Positions 45,638 through 55,868 of a DNA stretch of 64,000 nt are shown piece by piece. Every line of letters begins with the position of its first letter. Positions within the stretch are counted from its first letter, which is position 1. This stretch comes from Terribacillus saccharophilus (GTDB taxonomy: Bacteria; Bacillota; Bacilli; Bacillales; Amphibacillaceae): NCBI RefSeq assembly GCF_002272075.1, contig NZ_NPBJ01000003.1:186001-250000 (forward strand), in the 5' to 3' direction. The position numbers and the translations under genes are program-made. The notes below the pieces were generated by a model, which searched no databases, was not told the DNA's origin, and saw only the letters and a program-made list of their open reading frames with translations.

Positions 45638-46540
45638 ATGAGTGTTTTTATTAATAAGGAAACAAGAGTACTCGTACAAGGTATTACTGGATCTACGGCG
45701 CTTTTCCATACAAAGCAGATGATTGAATACGGTACCCGGATTGTTGCCGGTGTTACGCCAAAAAAAGGCGGTACCGAAGTGGAAGGCGTACCTGTTTATA
45801 ATACAGTGAAAGAGGCAGTACACGAAACTGGCGCAACTGCTTCAGTAATCTATGTTCCGGCAGCTTTTGCAGCTGATGCGATTTTAGAAGCTGTGGACGC
45901 GGAGCTTGATCTGGTCATCTGTATTACAGAGCATATTCCAGTTATGGACATGGTTCGTGTGAAGCGAGCGATGGAAGGTAAGAAGACAAGATTGATCGGT
46001 CCGAACTGTCCTGGTGTCATCACACCGGAAGAGTGCAAAATTGGTATCATGCCTGGATATATTCATAAAAAAGGACATATCGGCGTTGTATCACGGTCTG
46101 GTACCTTGACGTATGAAGCAGTGCATCAGCTCACACAAGCTGGCATTGGCCAATCCACTGCGGTTGGTATCGGTGGGGACCCAGTTAACGGAACGGATTT
46201 TATCGATGTTTTGAAAGCATTCAATGAAGACAGAGAGACGAAAGCGGTCATCATGATCGGAGAAATCGGCGGTACAGCGGAAGAAGAAGCTGCCGAATGG
46301 ATCCGTCAAAATATGAACAAACCTGTCGTCGGTTTCATCGGCGGTGCAACGGCACCTCCAGGTAAACGTATGGGCCATGCTGGTGCCATCATCTCTGGTG
46401 GAAAAGGCACAGCTGACGAAAAAATCAAAGTCTTGGAAGCTTGTGGTGTAAAAGTAGCGAATACGCCAGCAGTTATGGGAGAAACTTTGATTGAAGTGCT
46501 GAAAGAAAAGGGACTGTACGAAATCTGTCAAACGCATTAA
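45638..46540 (+). CDS. sucD: Succinate-CoA ligase, alpha subunit
   Basis: SucD carries the CoA-binding Rossmann domain ([20 protein letters not shown]) and the active-site phosphohistidine in [20 protein letters not shown] (about 245). GPNCPGVI and [14 protein letters not shown] are also present. 300 residues, full length. GGGGGAGG precedes the ATG. A terminator follows. Confidence 0.98.
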   Translation: MSVFINKETRVLVQGITGSTALFHTKQMIEYGTRIVAGVTPKKGGTEVEGVPVYNTVKEAVHETGATASVIYVPAAFAADAILEAVDAELDLVICITEHIPVMDMVRVKRAMEGKKTRLIGPNCPGVITPEECKIGIMPGYIHKKGHIGVVSRSGTLTYEAVHQLTQAGIGQSTAVGIGGDPVNGTDFIDVLKAFNEDRETKAVIMIGEIGGTAEEEAAEWIRQNMNKPVVGFIGGATAPPGKRMGHAGAIISGGKGTADEKIKVLEACGVKVANTPAVMGETLIEVLKEKGLYEICQTH

Positions 46541-46543
46541 GAT

Positions 46544-46585
46544 GAAAGTGGGCCGATTATTCGGTCCGCTTTCTTATCTTTTTCA
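46544..46585 (+). terminator. Terminator of sucCD
   Basis: A 13-bp stem with two mismatches (46544-46556 with 46562-46574) and a T-rich tail follows four bases after the sucD stop. Confidence 0.75.
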
Positions 46586-46602
46586 GAGACAGGAGTGGTA
46601 AA

Positions 46603-47499
46603 TTGGAGAAACGTAAAAGATTATTGTTGCTGCACCGAGTGCTGCGGGGACGGCGTAAGGTCATGCAGCGTATCCTCACACTCGATCCTCGATTGGACAA
46701 CCTTCTACATTCATCCTTCCATGAACTGATGAGTTATTATCAGCTCCCCGAATCTTTTGCACTTACATTGTTCCACGAACTGCAGGACGAAACACATCTT
46801 ACCTCTTTGGAGCAGGACATGCAGACCTTTTGCACTTTAACTTGCTTTGATGAAGCTTTTCCAGCTGCTCTAAGGCACATACCTGATCCTCCGCTTGTAC
46901 TTTATGCTGCTGGCAATATCGAGCTCCTTGGCAGTCTGCCTGCAATCAGCGTAGTCGGCACTCGTCAGCCAACGAAGGCTGCTGCCGATAAGGTGGCTTA
47001 TTTTTTAGCTCCGCTAGCTGCTGCCGGGTGGACAATTATCAGCGGTATGGCAAAGGGAATCGACAGTATGGCGCATCAAGCAGCGATTCGCAGTAATGGC
47101 AATACAATAGCTGTATTAGGAGGCGGTTTACGTCAAATATACCCTCGTTCGAATCAGGAGTTATTTGACAAATTAGCAGTGACACAGCTTGTTCTCAGTG
47201 AGTATTATCCCGATCAGCATCCGCAGCAGCATCATTTTCCGGAACGGAATCGAATCATCAGTGGACTCGGTTTCTGTACCCTAGTAGTCGAAGCCAAAAA
47301 ACATAGCGGTACAATGCATACCGTCATGCATGCATTGGAACAGGGAAGAGATGTATTTGCTATACCCGGAGACCCTCTGGAGGACCGGACAGCAGGCTGT
47401 CATCAGATGATTTCAGAAGGAGCCGGAATCATCTTTGAACCGGGTCAGCTGATTGACGAATGGGAACGTAATAAGTCGAAATGGATACACTTTATATAG
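46603..47499 (+). CDS. dprA: DNA processing protein DprA (Smf)
   Basis: DprA loads RecA onto incoming single-stranded DNA during natural transformation. The 298-residue protein has an N-terminal helical part (about 1-75) and the Rossmann-fold core with SVVGTRQPT (about 118), SGMAKGIDSMAHQAA, the GGGLRQIYPRSNQ loop and FPERNRIISGL, typical of the family. No C-terminal winged helix is present. The TTG at 46603 lies seven bases after AGGAG. Presence of dprA fits competence potential; its com partners are not in this window. Confidence 0.93.
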   Translation: MEKRKRLLLLHRVLRGRRKVMQRILTLDPRLDNLLHSSFHELMSYYQLPESFALTLFHELQDETHLTSLEQDMQTFCTLTCFDEAFPAALRHIPDPPLVLYAAGNIELLGSLPAISVVGTRQPTKAAADKVAYFLAPLAAAGWTIISGMAKGIDSMAHQAAIRSNGNTIAVLGGGLRQIYPRSNQELFDKLAVTQLVLSEYYPDQHPQQHHFPERNRIISGLGFCTLVVEAKKHSGTMHTVMHALEQGRDVFAIPGDPLEDRTAGCHQMISEGAGIIFEPGQLIDEWERNKSKWIHFI

Positions 47500-47551
47500 T
47501 AGAAACTTGCTTTTTTCTGTATGCTTTATTACAAAATATAGCAAGTTATGT

Positions 47552-47581
47552 TTGACAAACGGAATATAAGTATTTAATAAT
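47552..47581 (+). promoter_or_regulatory. topA promoter
   Basis: A perfect TTGACA (47552-47557) is followed at 17-18 bp by TAATAAT. It lies in the 149-bp dprA-topA gap; the rest of that gap is AT-rich, with a long-looped AACTTGCT/AGCAAGTT pairing that may end dprA transcripts. Confidence 0.6.
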
Positions 47582-47648
47582 AGGGAAGATTTATCGGACA
47601 ATATATAAAAAATAAACAGAAAAAGAAAACCTCTTGGGAGGAAACAAT

Positions 47649-49727
47649 ATGGCAGATTATCTTGTAATCGTGGAATCTCCAGCTAAAGCGAAAACAATCG
47701 AACGTTATCTAGGTAAAAAATATAAAGTAAAAGCAAGCATGGGACATATCCGTGACTTGCCGAAAAGTCAGATGGGTATCAATGTAGAAGAAGACTTTGA
47801 ACCTCGCTACATCACTATCCGAGGAAAAGGACCTGTGCTCAAAGAATTGAAAAGTGCAGCCAAGAAAGTAAAGAAAGTATATCTCGCAGCCGATCCCGAT
47901 CGTGAGGGTGAAGCGATTGCATGGCACTTGGCGCATAGCTTAAACATCGATGAGACTTCTGAGTGTCGTGTGGTCTTCAATGAGATTACGAAGGATGCGA
48001 TCAAGGAGTCCTTCAAGCATCCGCGCAGTATCGATATGGATTTGGTTGATGCTCAACAGGCTCGGCGTATCCTAGACCGACTTGTCGGATATAATATTAG
48101 CCCGCTGCTATGGAAGAAAGTGAAGAAAGGCCTGAGTGCCGGACGTGTCCAATCTGTAGCCGTGAAGATGATTATGGATCGTGAAAACGAGATCAAGAAA
48201 TTCATTCCAGAAGAATACTGGTCAATAGATACAGCTTTCCAATCCGGAAAAAGCAGTTTTGAAGGATCATTTTACGGAGTAGATGGTGAGAAAGTAGGCC
48301 TCGCGTCCGAAGAAGAAGTCAATGAGATTCTCGAAAAATTGAACGGAAATGATTTCCAAGTCGATAGAGTGAACAAAAGGGAACGTAAACGAAACCCAGC
48401 AGCTCCATTCACGACGTCTTCCCTGCAGCAGGAAGCAGCGCGCAAACTCAATTTCCGAGCTCGTAAGACAATGATGGTGGCGCAGCAGCTTTATGAGGGA
48501 ATTGATTTAGGTAAAAAAGAAGGCGGAATCACTGGTCTGATCACCTATATGCGTACCGACTCCACTCGTATATCTAACACAGCCAAAGAAGAATCAGCCA
48601 ATTACATCAAAGAAACGTATGGCGAAGAGTTCCTTGGTTCAGGTGCAAAAACGAAACAAACCGAAGGTGCTCAGGATGCCCATGAAGGTATTCGCCCAAC
48701 GTCTGCGTACCGGCACCCAGATAGTGTAAAAGCAATCTTGTCACGTGATCAGTTCAGATTGTACAAACTCATCTGGGAACGTTTCACTGCAAGTCAGATG
48801 GCACAGGCTGTCCTGGATACAATGACCGTTCACCTTGTAAATGAGGGTGTAGAGTTCCGGGCAACAGGATCCAAGGTTAAATTCAAGGGATTCATGAAGG
48901 TTTATGTGGAAGGTAATGATGATAACAAGAGTGAAAAAGACAGGCTGCTTCCGAATCTGGAAGAAGGCATGACAGTGAAGGCGGAGGAAATCACACCGAA
49001 CCAGCACTTCACACAGCCACCTCCGCGCTATACGGAAGCTCGGCTTGTCCGTACGATGGAAGAACAGGGAATCGGCCGTCCATCTACCTTTGCACCGACA
49101 CTGGATACAATTCAGCGCCGCGGCTATGTAACGCTCGACAACAAGCGTTTCGTACCGACAGAACTAGGAGAAATTGTAATTGATATTCTGGAGGAATTTT
49201 TCCCGGAGATCATTGATTTGGAGTTCACAGTGAAGATGGAAGAAGATCTTGACCACGTTGAGGAAGGTAAGACACAATGGGTCACTATCATCGATGAATT
49301 CTATAAAGGCTTCGACACAAGATTGGAAAAAGCGGAGCAGGAAATGGAAAAAATCGAGATACGGGATGAACCTGCTGGTATCGATTGTGAGGAATGCGGG
49401 CATGAGATGGTATACAAAATGGGGCGCTACGGTAAGTTCCTCGCTTGCTCCAATTTCCCGGATTGCCGTAATACGAAGCCGATTCTGAAAAAGATCGGAG
49501 TAACTTGTCCGAAATGTAAGGAAGGCGAAGTTGTCGAACGTAAGTCGAAGAAAAACCGCGTATTCTACGGCTGCGATCAGTACCCAGACTGTGATTTTCT
49601 CAGCTGGGATAAACCGATCTCGAGACCATGTCCGAAATGTGACTCCATGCTTGTCGAGAAGAAAGCGAAAAAGGGAACGCAGATTACATGTTCCAGCTGT
49701 GATTATAAAGAAGAAGTTCAGCAGTAG
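47649..49727 (+). CDS. topA: DNA topoisomerase I
   Basis: TopA relaxes negative supercoils. The 692-residue type IA enzyme has the TOPRIM domain ([31 protein letters not shown]), the catalytic Tyr in [11 protein letters not shown] (about 300), GIGRPSTFA, and a C-terminal tail with three four-cysteine zinc ribbons (CEECGHEM...[15 protein letters not shown]...CDQYPDC, CPKCDSM...CSSC). The ATG at 47649 follows GGGAGG; the five codons upstream in frame overlap the site. In B. subtilis trmFO (gid) follows; here that gene is decayed. Confidence 0.97.
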   Translation: MADYLVIVESPAKAKTIERYLGKKYKVKASMGHIRDLPKSQMGINVEEDFEPRYITIRGKGPVLKELKSAAKKVKKVYLAADPDREGEAIAWHLAHSLNIDETSECRVVFNEITKDAIKESFKHPRSIDMDLVDAQQARRILDRLVGYNISPLLWKKVKKGLSAGRVQSVAVKMIMDRENEIKKFIPEEYWSIDTAFQSGKSSFEGSFYGVDGEKVGLASEEEVNEILEKLNGNDFQVDRVNKRERKRNPAAPFTTSSLQQEAARKLNFRARKTMMVAQQLYEGIDLGKKEGGITGLITYMRTDSTRISNTAKEESANYIKETYGEEFLGSGAKTKQTEGAQDAHEGIRPTSAYRHPDSVKAILSRDQFRLYKLIWERFTASQMAQAVLDTMTVHLVNEGVEFRATGSKVKFKGFMKVYVEGNDDNKSEKDRLLPNLEEGMTVKAEEITPNQHFTQPPPRYTEARLVRTMEEQGIGRPSTFAPTLDTIQRRGYVTLDNKRFVPTELGEIVIDILEEFFPEIIDLEFTVKMEEDLDHVEEGKTQWVTIIDEFYKGFDTRLEKAEQEMEKIEIRDEPAGIDCEECGHEMVYKMGRYGKFLACSNFPDCRNTKPILKKIGVTCPKCKEGEVVERKSKKNRVFYGCDQYPDCDFLSWDKPISRPCPKCDSMLVEKKAKKGTQITCSSCDYKEEVQQ

Positions 49728-49731
49728 TACG

Positions 49732-49770
49732 AAAAGACTCCGGCTTAATGATAGCCGGAGTCTTTTGTTT
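49732..49770 (+). terminator. Terminator of topA
   Basis: A 14-bp perfect stem (49732-49745 with 49753-49766) with a 7-nt loop and a T-rich end follows the topA stop. Confidence 0.9.
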
Positions 49771-49868
49771 GAATTGTTAAGACTTTGTGAAAACAAGAGC
49801 AGGAACCGGAAATGATTTGACACAGTTTTATACGAGGTCTATAATAACGGATTGGAAAGGAATTTTGC

Positions 49869-50405
49869 TTGACACACTTGAGGGGAAATACCGTATGACA
49901 AATGGATTCGTCATTTCTATGATGTAACTGCTCCGATCATTGAAAAGGCCAGCATCAATATGTACAGAGTATACCTAAAATCACGCAATGACAAAGGTGA
50001 AGCTGCTTATTTGAACTGTCGATGACGAAAAAGAAAAGAGAATCTATCATTTCTAGCAAGCGCTTGTTTAAGCTGAAACGGTACCTTTGAAAGAATTCGA
50101 GAAAGAGATCTACATCTCAGGATGCCATGCTGATTGAAGCGGTGACAGAATGTGGTGAAATGATGTACTCTTCGGTTCGCTGAAGCCGGCAGGATTGAAG
50201 GATTCGTAAAATGGGGAAAACCATATGCAGACGTTCGGTCTCGTTAGGATGACACCGAAGAACACTTTACAACCTTGTCGAATTCCATACTTACTTTAAT
50301 CGGAAGTTATTGCACATTATATAAAGCATGCAAACAGTGAGGATCTAGCTAATAAACGCTAACTTCGGTTTGATCCATGAACTGAATAAGATGATTAAAA
50401 TATAA
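49869..50405 (+). pseudogene. trmFO: trmFO (gid) remnant
   Basis: Between topA and xerC, where trmFO normally lies, short pieces in shifting frames follow TrmFO in order. [20 protein letters not shown] and [16 protein letters not shown] are one frame (about 49908-50020). AETVPLKEFEKEIYISGC is another (about 50070-50126). LIEAVTECG, KPAGLKDS, KPYADVRSR-stop-DD and TLYNLVEFHTYFNR come next. NANFGLIHELNKMIKI then ends in a stop (50355-50405). TrmFO uses FAD and methylene-tetrahydrofolate to make m5U54 in tRNA. The FAD-binding N-terminus (about 150 residues) and most of the C-terminal part are deleted, and stops and frameshifts break the rest. Comparison is from memory of the B. subtilis protein, but the order and identity leave little doubt. 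Confidence 0.92.
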
Positions 50406-50539
50406 GCAAAATTGTAATTAAACTTATGCTAACCGTACATTGACTTCAATTCAGAATTTTTCTACAATTTAATTTCTAACGTTTGCTTCTCTGCTTGAAG
50501 TTATGATAAGCTTTATACGCTTGAAGTGAGGCGATTAAA

Positions 50540-51448
50540 TTGAAAAATGCAGAACAGTTCGTTCAAGAGTTCAAATCTTATTTGCAAGTGGAGAAGCATG
50601 CTTCCCCGCATACGGTTTACTATTATCTGAATGATGTGAATTTTTTCCTTGAATTCCTTCATTCGGAATCTATTTCGTTTGAACAAGTAGATCCGGGAGT
50701 AGTACGCGTTTTTCTTACACGATTATATGAGAAGAAGCTATCAAGACGGACGGTATCTCGGAAGATATCCAGTCTCCGTTCTTTTTACAAGTACCTGGAG
50801 CGGGAAGATATTGTCACGTCAAACCCATTTTTGCGGCTTGTTCAGCCAAAGGCACCTGCTTATGTACCCAGCTTCCTTTACGAACAAGAGCTTGAGAAAC
50901 TGTTCGAAGCTTCTGATTTGGAAACTCCGCTGGGACAGCGGGATCAAGCTATCCTTGAGTGTTTGTATGGTACTGGTATGCGTGTCAGTGAGTGTGCAGG
51001 TATAACATCAGGCGACATAGATTTCTCTATCGGGACAGTCCTTGTCCGCGGTAAGGGACGTAAGGAGAGGTATGTTCCGTTTGGCAGTTTCATGGAAAAA
51101 GCAACTCAGAGATATTTGCAGGATGGCCGCAATCGTCTTTTAGAAAAGGCGCAGGAAGATACCGACAAACTGTTCTTAAACAGCAGAGGAAAACCGATTA
51201 CGGAACGGGGGATTCGTCTCATCCTGAATAAACTAGTTGAGCAGTCCGCTGTACATATGCACCTGCATCCGCACAAGCTGCGCCACACATTTGCCACGCA
51301 CATGCTGAATGAAGGTGCTGATTTGCGTGCTGTGCAGGAATTGCTTGGTCATGAGCATCTGTCCTCTACACAGATTTATACGCATGTGACGAAAGATCGG
51401 CTGCGTACGATATATATGAATACCCATCCGAGAGCGAATCGGGATTAA
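50540..51448 (+). CDS. xerC: Tyrosine recombinase XerC (CodV)
   Basis: XerC (CodV in B. subtilis) resolves chromosome dimers at dif with XerD (RipX). The 302-residue protein has the SAM-like N-terminal domain (VQEFKSYLQVEKHASPHT, SRRTVSRKISSLRSFYKYL) and the catalytic domain with Arg in GTGMRVSECAG (about 148), Lys in VRGKGRKERYVP, HxLRHTFATH (about 244), LGHEHLSSTQIYTHV with the nucleophile Tyr (about 278). The TTG at 50540 follows GTGAGGCG. First of the group xerC-hslV-hslU-codY. Confidence 0.96.
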   Translation: MKNAEQFVQEFKSYLQVEKHASPHTVYYYLNDVNFFLEFLHSESISFEQVDPGVVRVFLTRLYEKKLSRRTVSRKISSLRSFYKYLEREDIVTSNPFLRLVQPKAPAYVPSFLYEQELEKLFEASDLETPLGQRDQAILECLYGTGMRVSECAGITSGDIDFSIGTVLVRGKGRKERYVPFGSFMEKATQRYLQDGRNRLLEKAQEDTDKLFLNSRGKPITERGIRLILNKLVEQSAVHMHLHPHKLRHTFATHMLNEGADLRAVQELLGHEHLSSTQIYTHVTKDRLRTIYMNTHPRANRD

Positions 51449-51463
51449 AGGAGATGGATAGCC

Positions 51464-52012
51464 ATGAGTTCTGAATTTCATGCCACCACTATTTTCGCCG
51501 TACGTCATAAAGGTGAGTGCGCAATGTCTGGAGATGGACAGGTGACACTCGGCAACCAAGTTGTCATGAAACATAAAGCAAAAAAAGTCAGAAGATTATT
51601 CAAAGGTCAGGTGCTGGCGGGCTTTGCTGGTTCGGTAGCTGACGCGTTTACGCTTTTTGAGAAATTCGAAGGTAAGCTGGAAGCATATAACGGCAACCTT
51701 GCCAGAGCTGCAGTGGAATTAGCGAAGGAATGGCGCAGTGATCAAGTCCTTCGGAAGCTGGAAGCGATGCTGATCGTGATGAACAAAGAGCAAATGTTTC
51801 TTGTTTCAGGAACTGGGGAAGTCATTGAACCGGATGATGATATTCTGGCTATCGGCTCAGGCGGCAATTTTGCCTTAAGCGCAGGACGCGCTCTGAAAAG
51901 ATACTCCGAAGAGAAGTCGGCAGCTGAAATTGCTCAGGCTGCGCTTGAGATTGCTGGAGAAATTTGTGTATTCACGAACGATCAAATCACGTTGGAGACA
52001 TTGGAGGCGTAA
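51464..52012 (+). CDS. hslV: ATP-dependent protease subunit HslV (ClpQ)
   Basis: HslV is the peptidase of the HslUV (CodWX) two-component protease. The 182-residue protein has [39 protein letters not shown] and [14 protein letters not shown]. It begins MSSEFHATT, so the mature N-terminal residue would be serine rather than threonine, as in B. subtilis ClpQ. AAAGGAGATGG precedes the ATG. It meets hslU at TAATG. Confidence 0.95.
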   Translation: MSSEFHATTIFAVRHKGECAMSGDGQVTLGNQVVMKHKAKKVRRLFKGQVLAGFAGSVADAFTLFEKFEGKLEAYNGNLARAAVELAKEWRSDQVLRKLEAMLIVMNKEQMFLVSGTGEVIEPDDDILAIGSGGNFALSAGRALKRYSEEKSAAEIAQAALEIAGEICVFTNDQITLETLEA

Positions 52013-52014
52013 TG

Positions 52015-53403
52015 ATGGAGGCTAACTTAACCCCGAAACAAATCGTAGCGCAGCTGGATCGATATATTATCGGTCAGCAAAATGCCAAGAGATCAGTAGC
52101 GGTGGCATTAAGGAACCGTTATCGCCGCATGCAGCTTGATAGTGATTTACGCGATGAGATAACGCCGAAAAATATTCTGATGATCGGACCGACAGGTGTT
52201 GGTAAAACAGAGATCGCCAGAAGGCTGGCGAAACTCGTTGGGGCACCATTCATTAAAGTGGAAGCAACGAAATTCACTGAAGTCGGCTATGTCGGCCGTG
52301 ATGTAGAATCGATGGTAAGGGATTTGGCTGAAGCTTCCGTAAGGCTTGTGCGGGAAAACAAGATGGAAGCTGTACAGGATAAAGCCGAAGAACAAGCCAA
52401 GAAGCGACTCGTTAAACTGCTTGTTCCTGAGACGAAAAAGCAGGCGAATAATTTCAAAAATCCATTCGAGATGCTCTTTAACCAGCAGCAGAGTGAAGAG
52501 CCAGAAGAAAAACCTTCTGATGAAATCGAATCCAAACGAGCTCGTACAGAACGGATGCTCGATATGGGCGAGTTAGAAGACACTATGGTAACAATTGAGA
52601 TTGAGGAGCAGCAATCCTCCATGTACGATATGCTTCAAGGATCCGGTATGGAGCAGATGGGGATGAATATGCAGGATGCTTTGGGGCAATTCATGCCGAA
52701 GAAAAAGAAAAAGCGTCGTTTGCCTGTATCTGAAGCACGACCGCTACTTGTTCAGCAGGAAGCGCAAAAGCTGATCGACATGGACGAAGTATCGCAGGAA
52801 GCAGTACAACTGGTAGAACAAGCCGGAATCATCTTCATCGATGAAATAGATAAAGTTGCTGCTAAAGGCGAACAAGGTGCTAATGTATCCCGAGAAGGTG
52901 TCCAGCGAGATATTCTTCCAATCGTAGAAGGTTCTACTGTGACAACAAAATACGGACCTGTTAAGACAGATCATATTTTGTTCGTAGCAGCAGGGGCCTT
53001 TCATATGGCAAAGCCGTCTGATTTAATACCGGAGCTGCAGGGGCGTTTTCCGATCCGTGTTGAATTGGAGAAGCTATCTGTCGAGGATTTCAAGAAGATT
53101 CTTATCGAGCCATCAAACGCATTGCTGAAGCAATATAAGGCATTATTGGAGACAGAAGGTATAAATGTGGAGTTTACGGACGAAGCTGTTACCAGATTAG
53201 CGGAAGTGGCTTTTGAAGTGAATCAGGAAACAGATAATATCGGTGCTCGTCGTCTTCATACCATCTTGGAGAAGCTGCTGGAAGACTTAAGCTTCGAAGC
53301 AGCTGATATCAACATGGGGACAATTCAGATTACCCCTAGCTACGTAGATGACAAACTAGCATCAATCGCAAAAAATAAAGATCTGAGCCAATATATTTTA
53401 TAA
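52015..53403 (+). CDS. hslU: ATP-dependent unfoldase HslU (ClpY)
   Basis: HslU is the AAA+ unfoldase that feeds HslV. The 462-residue protein has [19 protein letters not shown], Walker [16 protein letters not shown] (about 58), the pore loop GYVGRD, an inserted I domain (about 110-245) with [20 protein letters not shown], Walker [11 protein letters not shown] (about 268), and the C-terminal ATPase part ending KDLSQYIL, which docks into HslV. Two tandem ATG codons (52012, 52015); 52015 is seven bases after GGAGG. Confidence 0.95.
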   Translation: MEANLTPKQIVAQLDRYIIGQQNAKRSVAVALRNRYRRMQLDSDLRDEITPKNILMIGPTGVGKTEIARRLAKLVGAPFIKVEATKFTEVGYVGRDVESMVRDLAEASVRLVRENKMEAVQDKAEEQAKKRLVKLLVPETKKQANNFKNPFEMLFNQQQSEEPEEKPSDEIESKRARTERMLDMGELEDTMVTIEIEEQQSSMYDMLQGSGMEQMGMNMQDALGQFMPKKKKKRRLPVSEARPLLVQQEAQKLIDMDEVSQEAVQLVEQAGIIFIDEIDKVAAKGEQGANVSREGVQRDILPIVEGSTVTTKYGPVKTDHILFVAAGAFHMAKPSDLIPELQGRFPIRVELEKLSVEDFKKILIEPSNALLKQYKALLETEGINVEFTDEAVTRLAEVAFEVNQETDNIGARRLHTILEKLLEDLSFEAADINMGTIQITPSYVDDKLASIAKNKDLSQYIL

Positions 53404-53420
53404 CATTACAGGAGGAAATC

Positions 53421-54197
53421 ATGAAATTATTAGATAAAGCAAGAGATATAAACTTTATGCTGCAAAAGACAGCAGGAAAGGCTGTCAACTTCAACAATAT
53501 GTCAGAGACATTGCAACAGGTTATTGAGAGTAATACCTTTATCGTAAGTCGCCGTGGTAAATTGCTTGGTGTTTCGATTAACCAGGCAATCGAGAATGAC
53601 AGAATGAAGCAAATGCTTGAAGAAAAACAATTTCCGAAAGAGTATACAGAAGGACTTTTCCAAGTTCAGCAAACAACTGCAAACATCGGTATCGATAGCC
53701 CTTATACAGCATTCCCTGTCGAGAACAAAGATCTTTTCCAGGGTGGTTTAACTACAATTGTACCAATCATCGGTGGTGGTGAACGTCTTGGTACATTGAT
53801 TCTCAGCCGTCTTGCAGAAAACTTCAGTGATGATGATTTGCTGCTAGCTGAATATGGTGCAACAGTTGTAGGGATGGAAATCCTTCATCAGAAAACAGCA
53901 GAAATCGAAACAGAAGCGCGCAGCAAAGCTGTTGTGCAAATGGCGATTAGCTCCCTTTCTTATAGTGAATTGGAAGCAATCGAGCATATCTTTGAGGAAT
54001 TGGACGGCAGCGAAGGTCTCCTAGTAGCAAGTAAAGTGGCAGATCGTGTGGGTATTACACGTTCCGTTATCGTTAACGCGTTGCGAAAGCTCGAAAGCGC
54101 AGGAGTTATAGAGTCCCGTTCTTTAGGGATGAAAGGTACTTACATTAAAGTTCTTAATAACAAATTCCTAGTTGAATTACAAAAGCACACAAGCTGA
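53421..54197 (+). CDS. codY: GTP- and branched-chain amino acid-sensing repressor CodY
   Basis: CodY represses transport, biosynthesis, motility and competence genes when GTP and Ile/Leu/Val are high. The 258-residue protein has an N-terminal GAF domain (about 1-155, with [13 protein letters not shown] and the isoleucine-pocket region) and a winged helix near the C-terminus ([20 protein letters not shown]). AGGAGG precedes the ATG. It is the last gene of the xerC group and lies next to the flagellar operon. Confidence 0.98.
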   Translation: MKLLDKARDINFMLQKTAGKAVNFNNMSETLQQVIESNTFIVSRRGKLLGVSINQAIENDRMKQMLEEKQFPKEYTEGLFQVQQTTANIGIDSPYTAFPVENKDLFQGGLTTIVPIIGGGERLGTLILSRLAENFSDDDLLLAEYGATVVGMEILHQKTAEIETEARSKAVVQMAISSLSYSELEAIEHIFEELDGSEGLLVASKVADRVGITRSVIVNALRKLESAGVIESRSLGMKGTYIKVLNNKFLVELQKHTS

Positions 54198-54200
54198 TAT

Positions 54201-54240
54201 AAAAGGAAGCAGGCCAAAAAGCCTGCTTCCTTTTTTTGTT
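54201..54240 (+). terminator. Terminator of codY
   Basis: A 14-bp perfect stem (54201-54214 with 54221-54234) with a 6-nt loop and a long T run lies three bases after the codY stop. Confidence 0.92.
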
Positions 54241-54621
54241 TATAACCGTGACTCTTATACCATAAGTAACTGCCTGCTTAGACATAAAAAAGAAAACCCT
54301 TTCAAAAACTTAACGTCTTCTATGTTCTACTGTAGTAAAATGTGTTTAGTTTTTTTGGTGAAGAAAGGTAAAAACTCGGGATATAAAATCGGGATGATGG
54401 ACTTTAATCATGTCATAAGAAAAGTTAACATCAAAAAGCGGGCGAAATATGTAAGTTAATGGCTTTTAGGTAGGTTTAAAGACTTAGTAGGCTTAGACCA
54501 TTTTCGCATATATAAGAAAATTATCACAGAACATATAGACACGACTTCCTCCTTTCAATACAATAATCGTGTACATTAGAGCTAATTCGACGGCAGGCAT
54601 AGCACTCTGGGAGGAACTACA
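54241..54621 (+). promoter_or_regulatory. Upstream region of the fla/che operon
   Basis: This AT-rich stretch of about 380 bp has no convincing gene. An open frame across 54172-54459 runs through the codY terminator and is rejected. It must hold the promoter of the flagellar operon. TAAA at 54477-54480 followed at 15 bp by GACCATTT is a weak match to a sigma-D promoter (TAAA-N15-GCCGATAT). TAAAAT at 54336-54341 could be a sigma-A -10 without a clear -35. Position 54508-54522 matches the CodY box at 11 of 15 bases. GGGAGG before flgB is the ribosome binding site. Confidence 0.4.
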
Positions 54622-55020
54622 ATGGACCTATATGGCAAAACAATTCAATCTTTAGATCGTTCACTGGATTATGCCAATCTCAAGAATCAAACTATTGCTA
54701 ACAATATAGCAAATGCCGATACACCTGGATATAAGACAGAAACAGTTTCATTTAAAGATACTTTGCAGGAGACAATGGATGCTTCATTTACTGCTAAACG
54801 TACAAATCCAAAGCATCTCGCTTTCGGCAGTACAGGAGATACATCCGAATTTCAAGTAACAAAGAAGGATAATACGACCTATACCAACAGTGGAAACAAT
54901 GTTGATATTGATAAGGAAATGTCTGAGCTAGCAGATAACCAGCTATACTATCAGGCACTTGTAGACAGGATGAGCGGTAAATTCAACAGCTTGTCCAAAG
55001 TGATCAAAGGAGGTAATTGA
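54622..55020 (+). CDS. flgB: Flagellar basal-body rod protein FlgB
   Basis: FlgB is the proximal rod subunit. The 132-residue protein has the N-terminal rod motif LKNQTIANNIANADTPGYKTETVSF (residues about 21-44) and the C-terminal helical end YQALVDRMSGKFNSLSKVIKGG shared by axial proteins. GGGAGGAA precedes the ATG. First gene of the fla/che operon, overlapping the ribosome binding region of flgC. Confidence 0.97.
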   Translation: MDLYGKTIQSLDRSLDYANLKNQTIANNIANADTPGYKTETVSFKDTLQETMDASFTAKRTNPKHLAFGSTGDTSEFQVTKKDNTTYTNSGNNVDIDKEMSELADNQLYYQALVDRMSGKFNSLSKVIKGGN

Positions 55021-55022
55021 TT

Positions 55023-55478
55023 GTGACTATTTTTTCTTCCTTGAATACAAGCGCTAGTGCGCTTACAGCCCAGCGATTGCGGATGGATGTTGTATCATCC
55101 AATATTGCGAATGCAGAAACGACACGGGCAACTATTGATGAAGATGGGAACTATGTCCCTTACAGACGTAAAATGGTTTCCTTGGAGACGCAGGAAACAA
55201 AAAGCTTCTCTTCTTTCTTAGAAAGGGCACAAGGCAGCTCGACTAGTTCAAATGGTGTGAGAGTATCTGAAGTCACTGAAGATGAATCCGAATTTCAGAT
55301 GGTTTATAACCCATCTTCACCTGATGCGAACGAGGAAGGTTATGTAGCAATGCCTAATGTCGATCCTTTAAAGGAAATGACAGATTTAATGAGTGCTACG
55401 CGATCCTATGAAGCTAACGTTACAGCAATGAACGCAACAAAAGGAATGCTTCAAAAAGCTTTGGAAATCGGAAAATAA
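55023..55478 (+). CDS. flgC: Flagellar basal-body rod protein FlgC
   Basis: FlgC is another proximal rod protein. The 151-residue product has SSLNTSASALTAQRLRMDVV, SSNIANAETTRA, and the C-terminal VDPLKEMTDLMSATRSYEAN. The GTG at 55023 is chosen because AAAGGAGGT lies eight bases upstream and because family members start at this point; a TTG two codons earlier is too close to the site. Confidence 0.96.
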   Translation: MTIFSSLNTSASALTAQRLRMDVVSSNIANAETTRATIDEDGNYVPYRRKMVSLETQETKSFSSFLERAQGSSTSSNGVRVSEVTEDESEFQMVYNPSSPDANEEGYVAMPNVDPLKEMTDLMSATRSYEANVTAMNATKGMLQKALEIGK

Positions 55479-55491
55479 AGGGGGGTAACAA

Positions 55492-55791
55492 ATGGCAGTT
55501 GAAGGAATCAGCGGAATGGTCGGAACGAGTGGCCTAACTTCCGTAAAGCAGGCAACGCCTGCTCAGGCACAATCAAGCTTTACAGAAAGCTTAAAATCCG
55601 CAATAGAAAGCTTAAATGAAACACAGCAGGCATCGGATAAGATGACACAAGACCTCGCTGCAGGAAAGGTTGATAACCTGCATGATGTTATGATTGCGTC
55701 TCAAAAAGCAAGTGTAGCACTGGATGCAGCTGTACAAGTACAGAAGAAAGCAATCGATGCTTATACAGAAATGATGCGCATGTCTATGTAA
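55492..55791 (+). CDS. fliE: Flagellar hook-basal body protein FliE
   Basis: FliE joins the MS ring to the rod. The 99-residue protein has the family C-terminal half: FTESLKSAIESLNETQQAS, LHDVMIASQKASVALDAAVQ and AIDAYTEMMRMSM. The first 30 residues are low complexity, as usual. Preceded by GGGGGG-like ribosome binding site AAGGGGGG. Confidence 0.95.
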   Translation: MAVEGISGMVGTSGLTSVKQATPAQAQSSFTESLKSAIESLNETQQASDKMTQDLAAGKVDNLHDVMIASQKASVALDAAVQVQKKAIDAYTEMMRMSM

Positions 55792-55868
55792 GTAGGATAT
55801 ATAACGTATCCTCATTCAAAGTAGATATGCTTTTATTATGAATTTGACCTATGCTTTGGGGGAACAAG

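Noticed and set aside
49249-49815. Short plus-strand frames over the topA 3' end
   Set aside because: They lie in other frames of the TopA zinc-ribbon tail and its terminator.
54172-54459. 95-codon frame across the codY end and terminator
   Set aside because: It overlaps codY out of frame and runs through a strong terminator; composition is not protein-like and no ribosome binding site is present.
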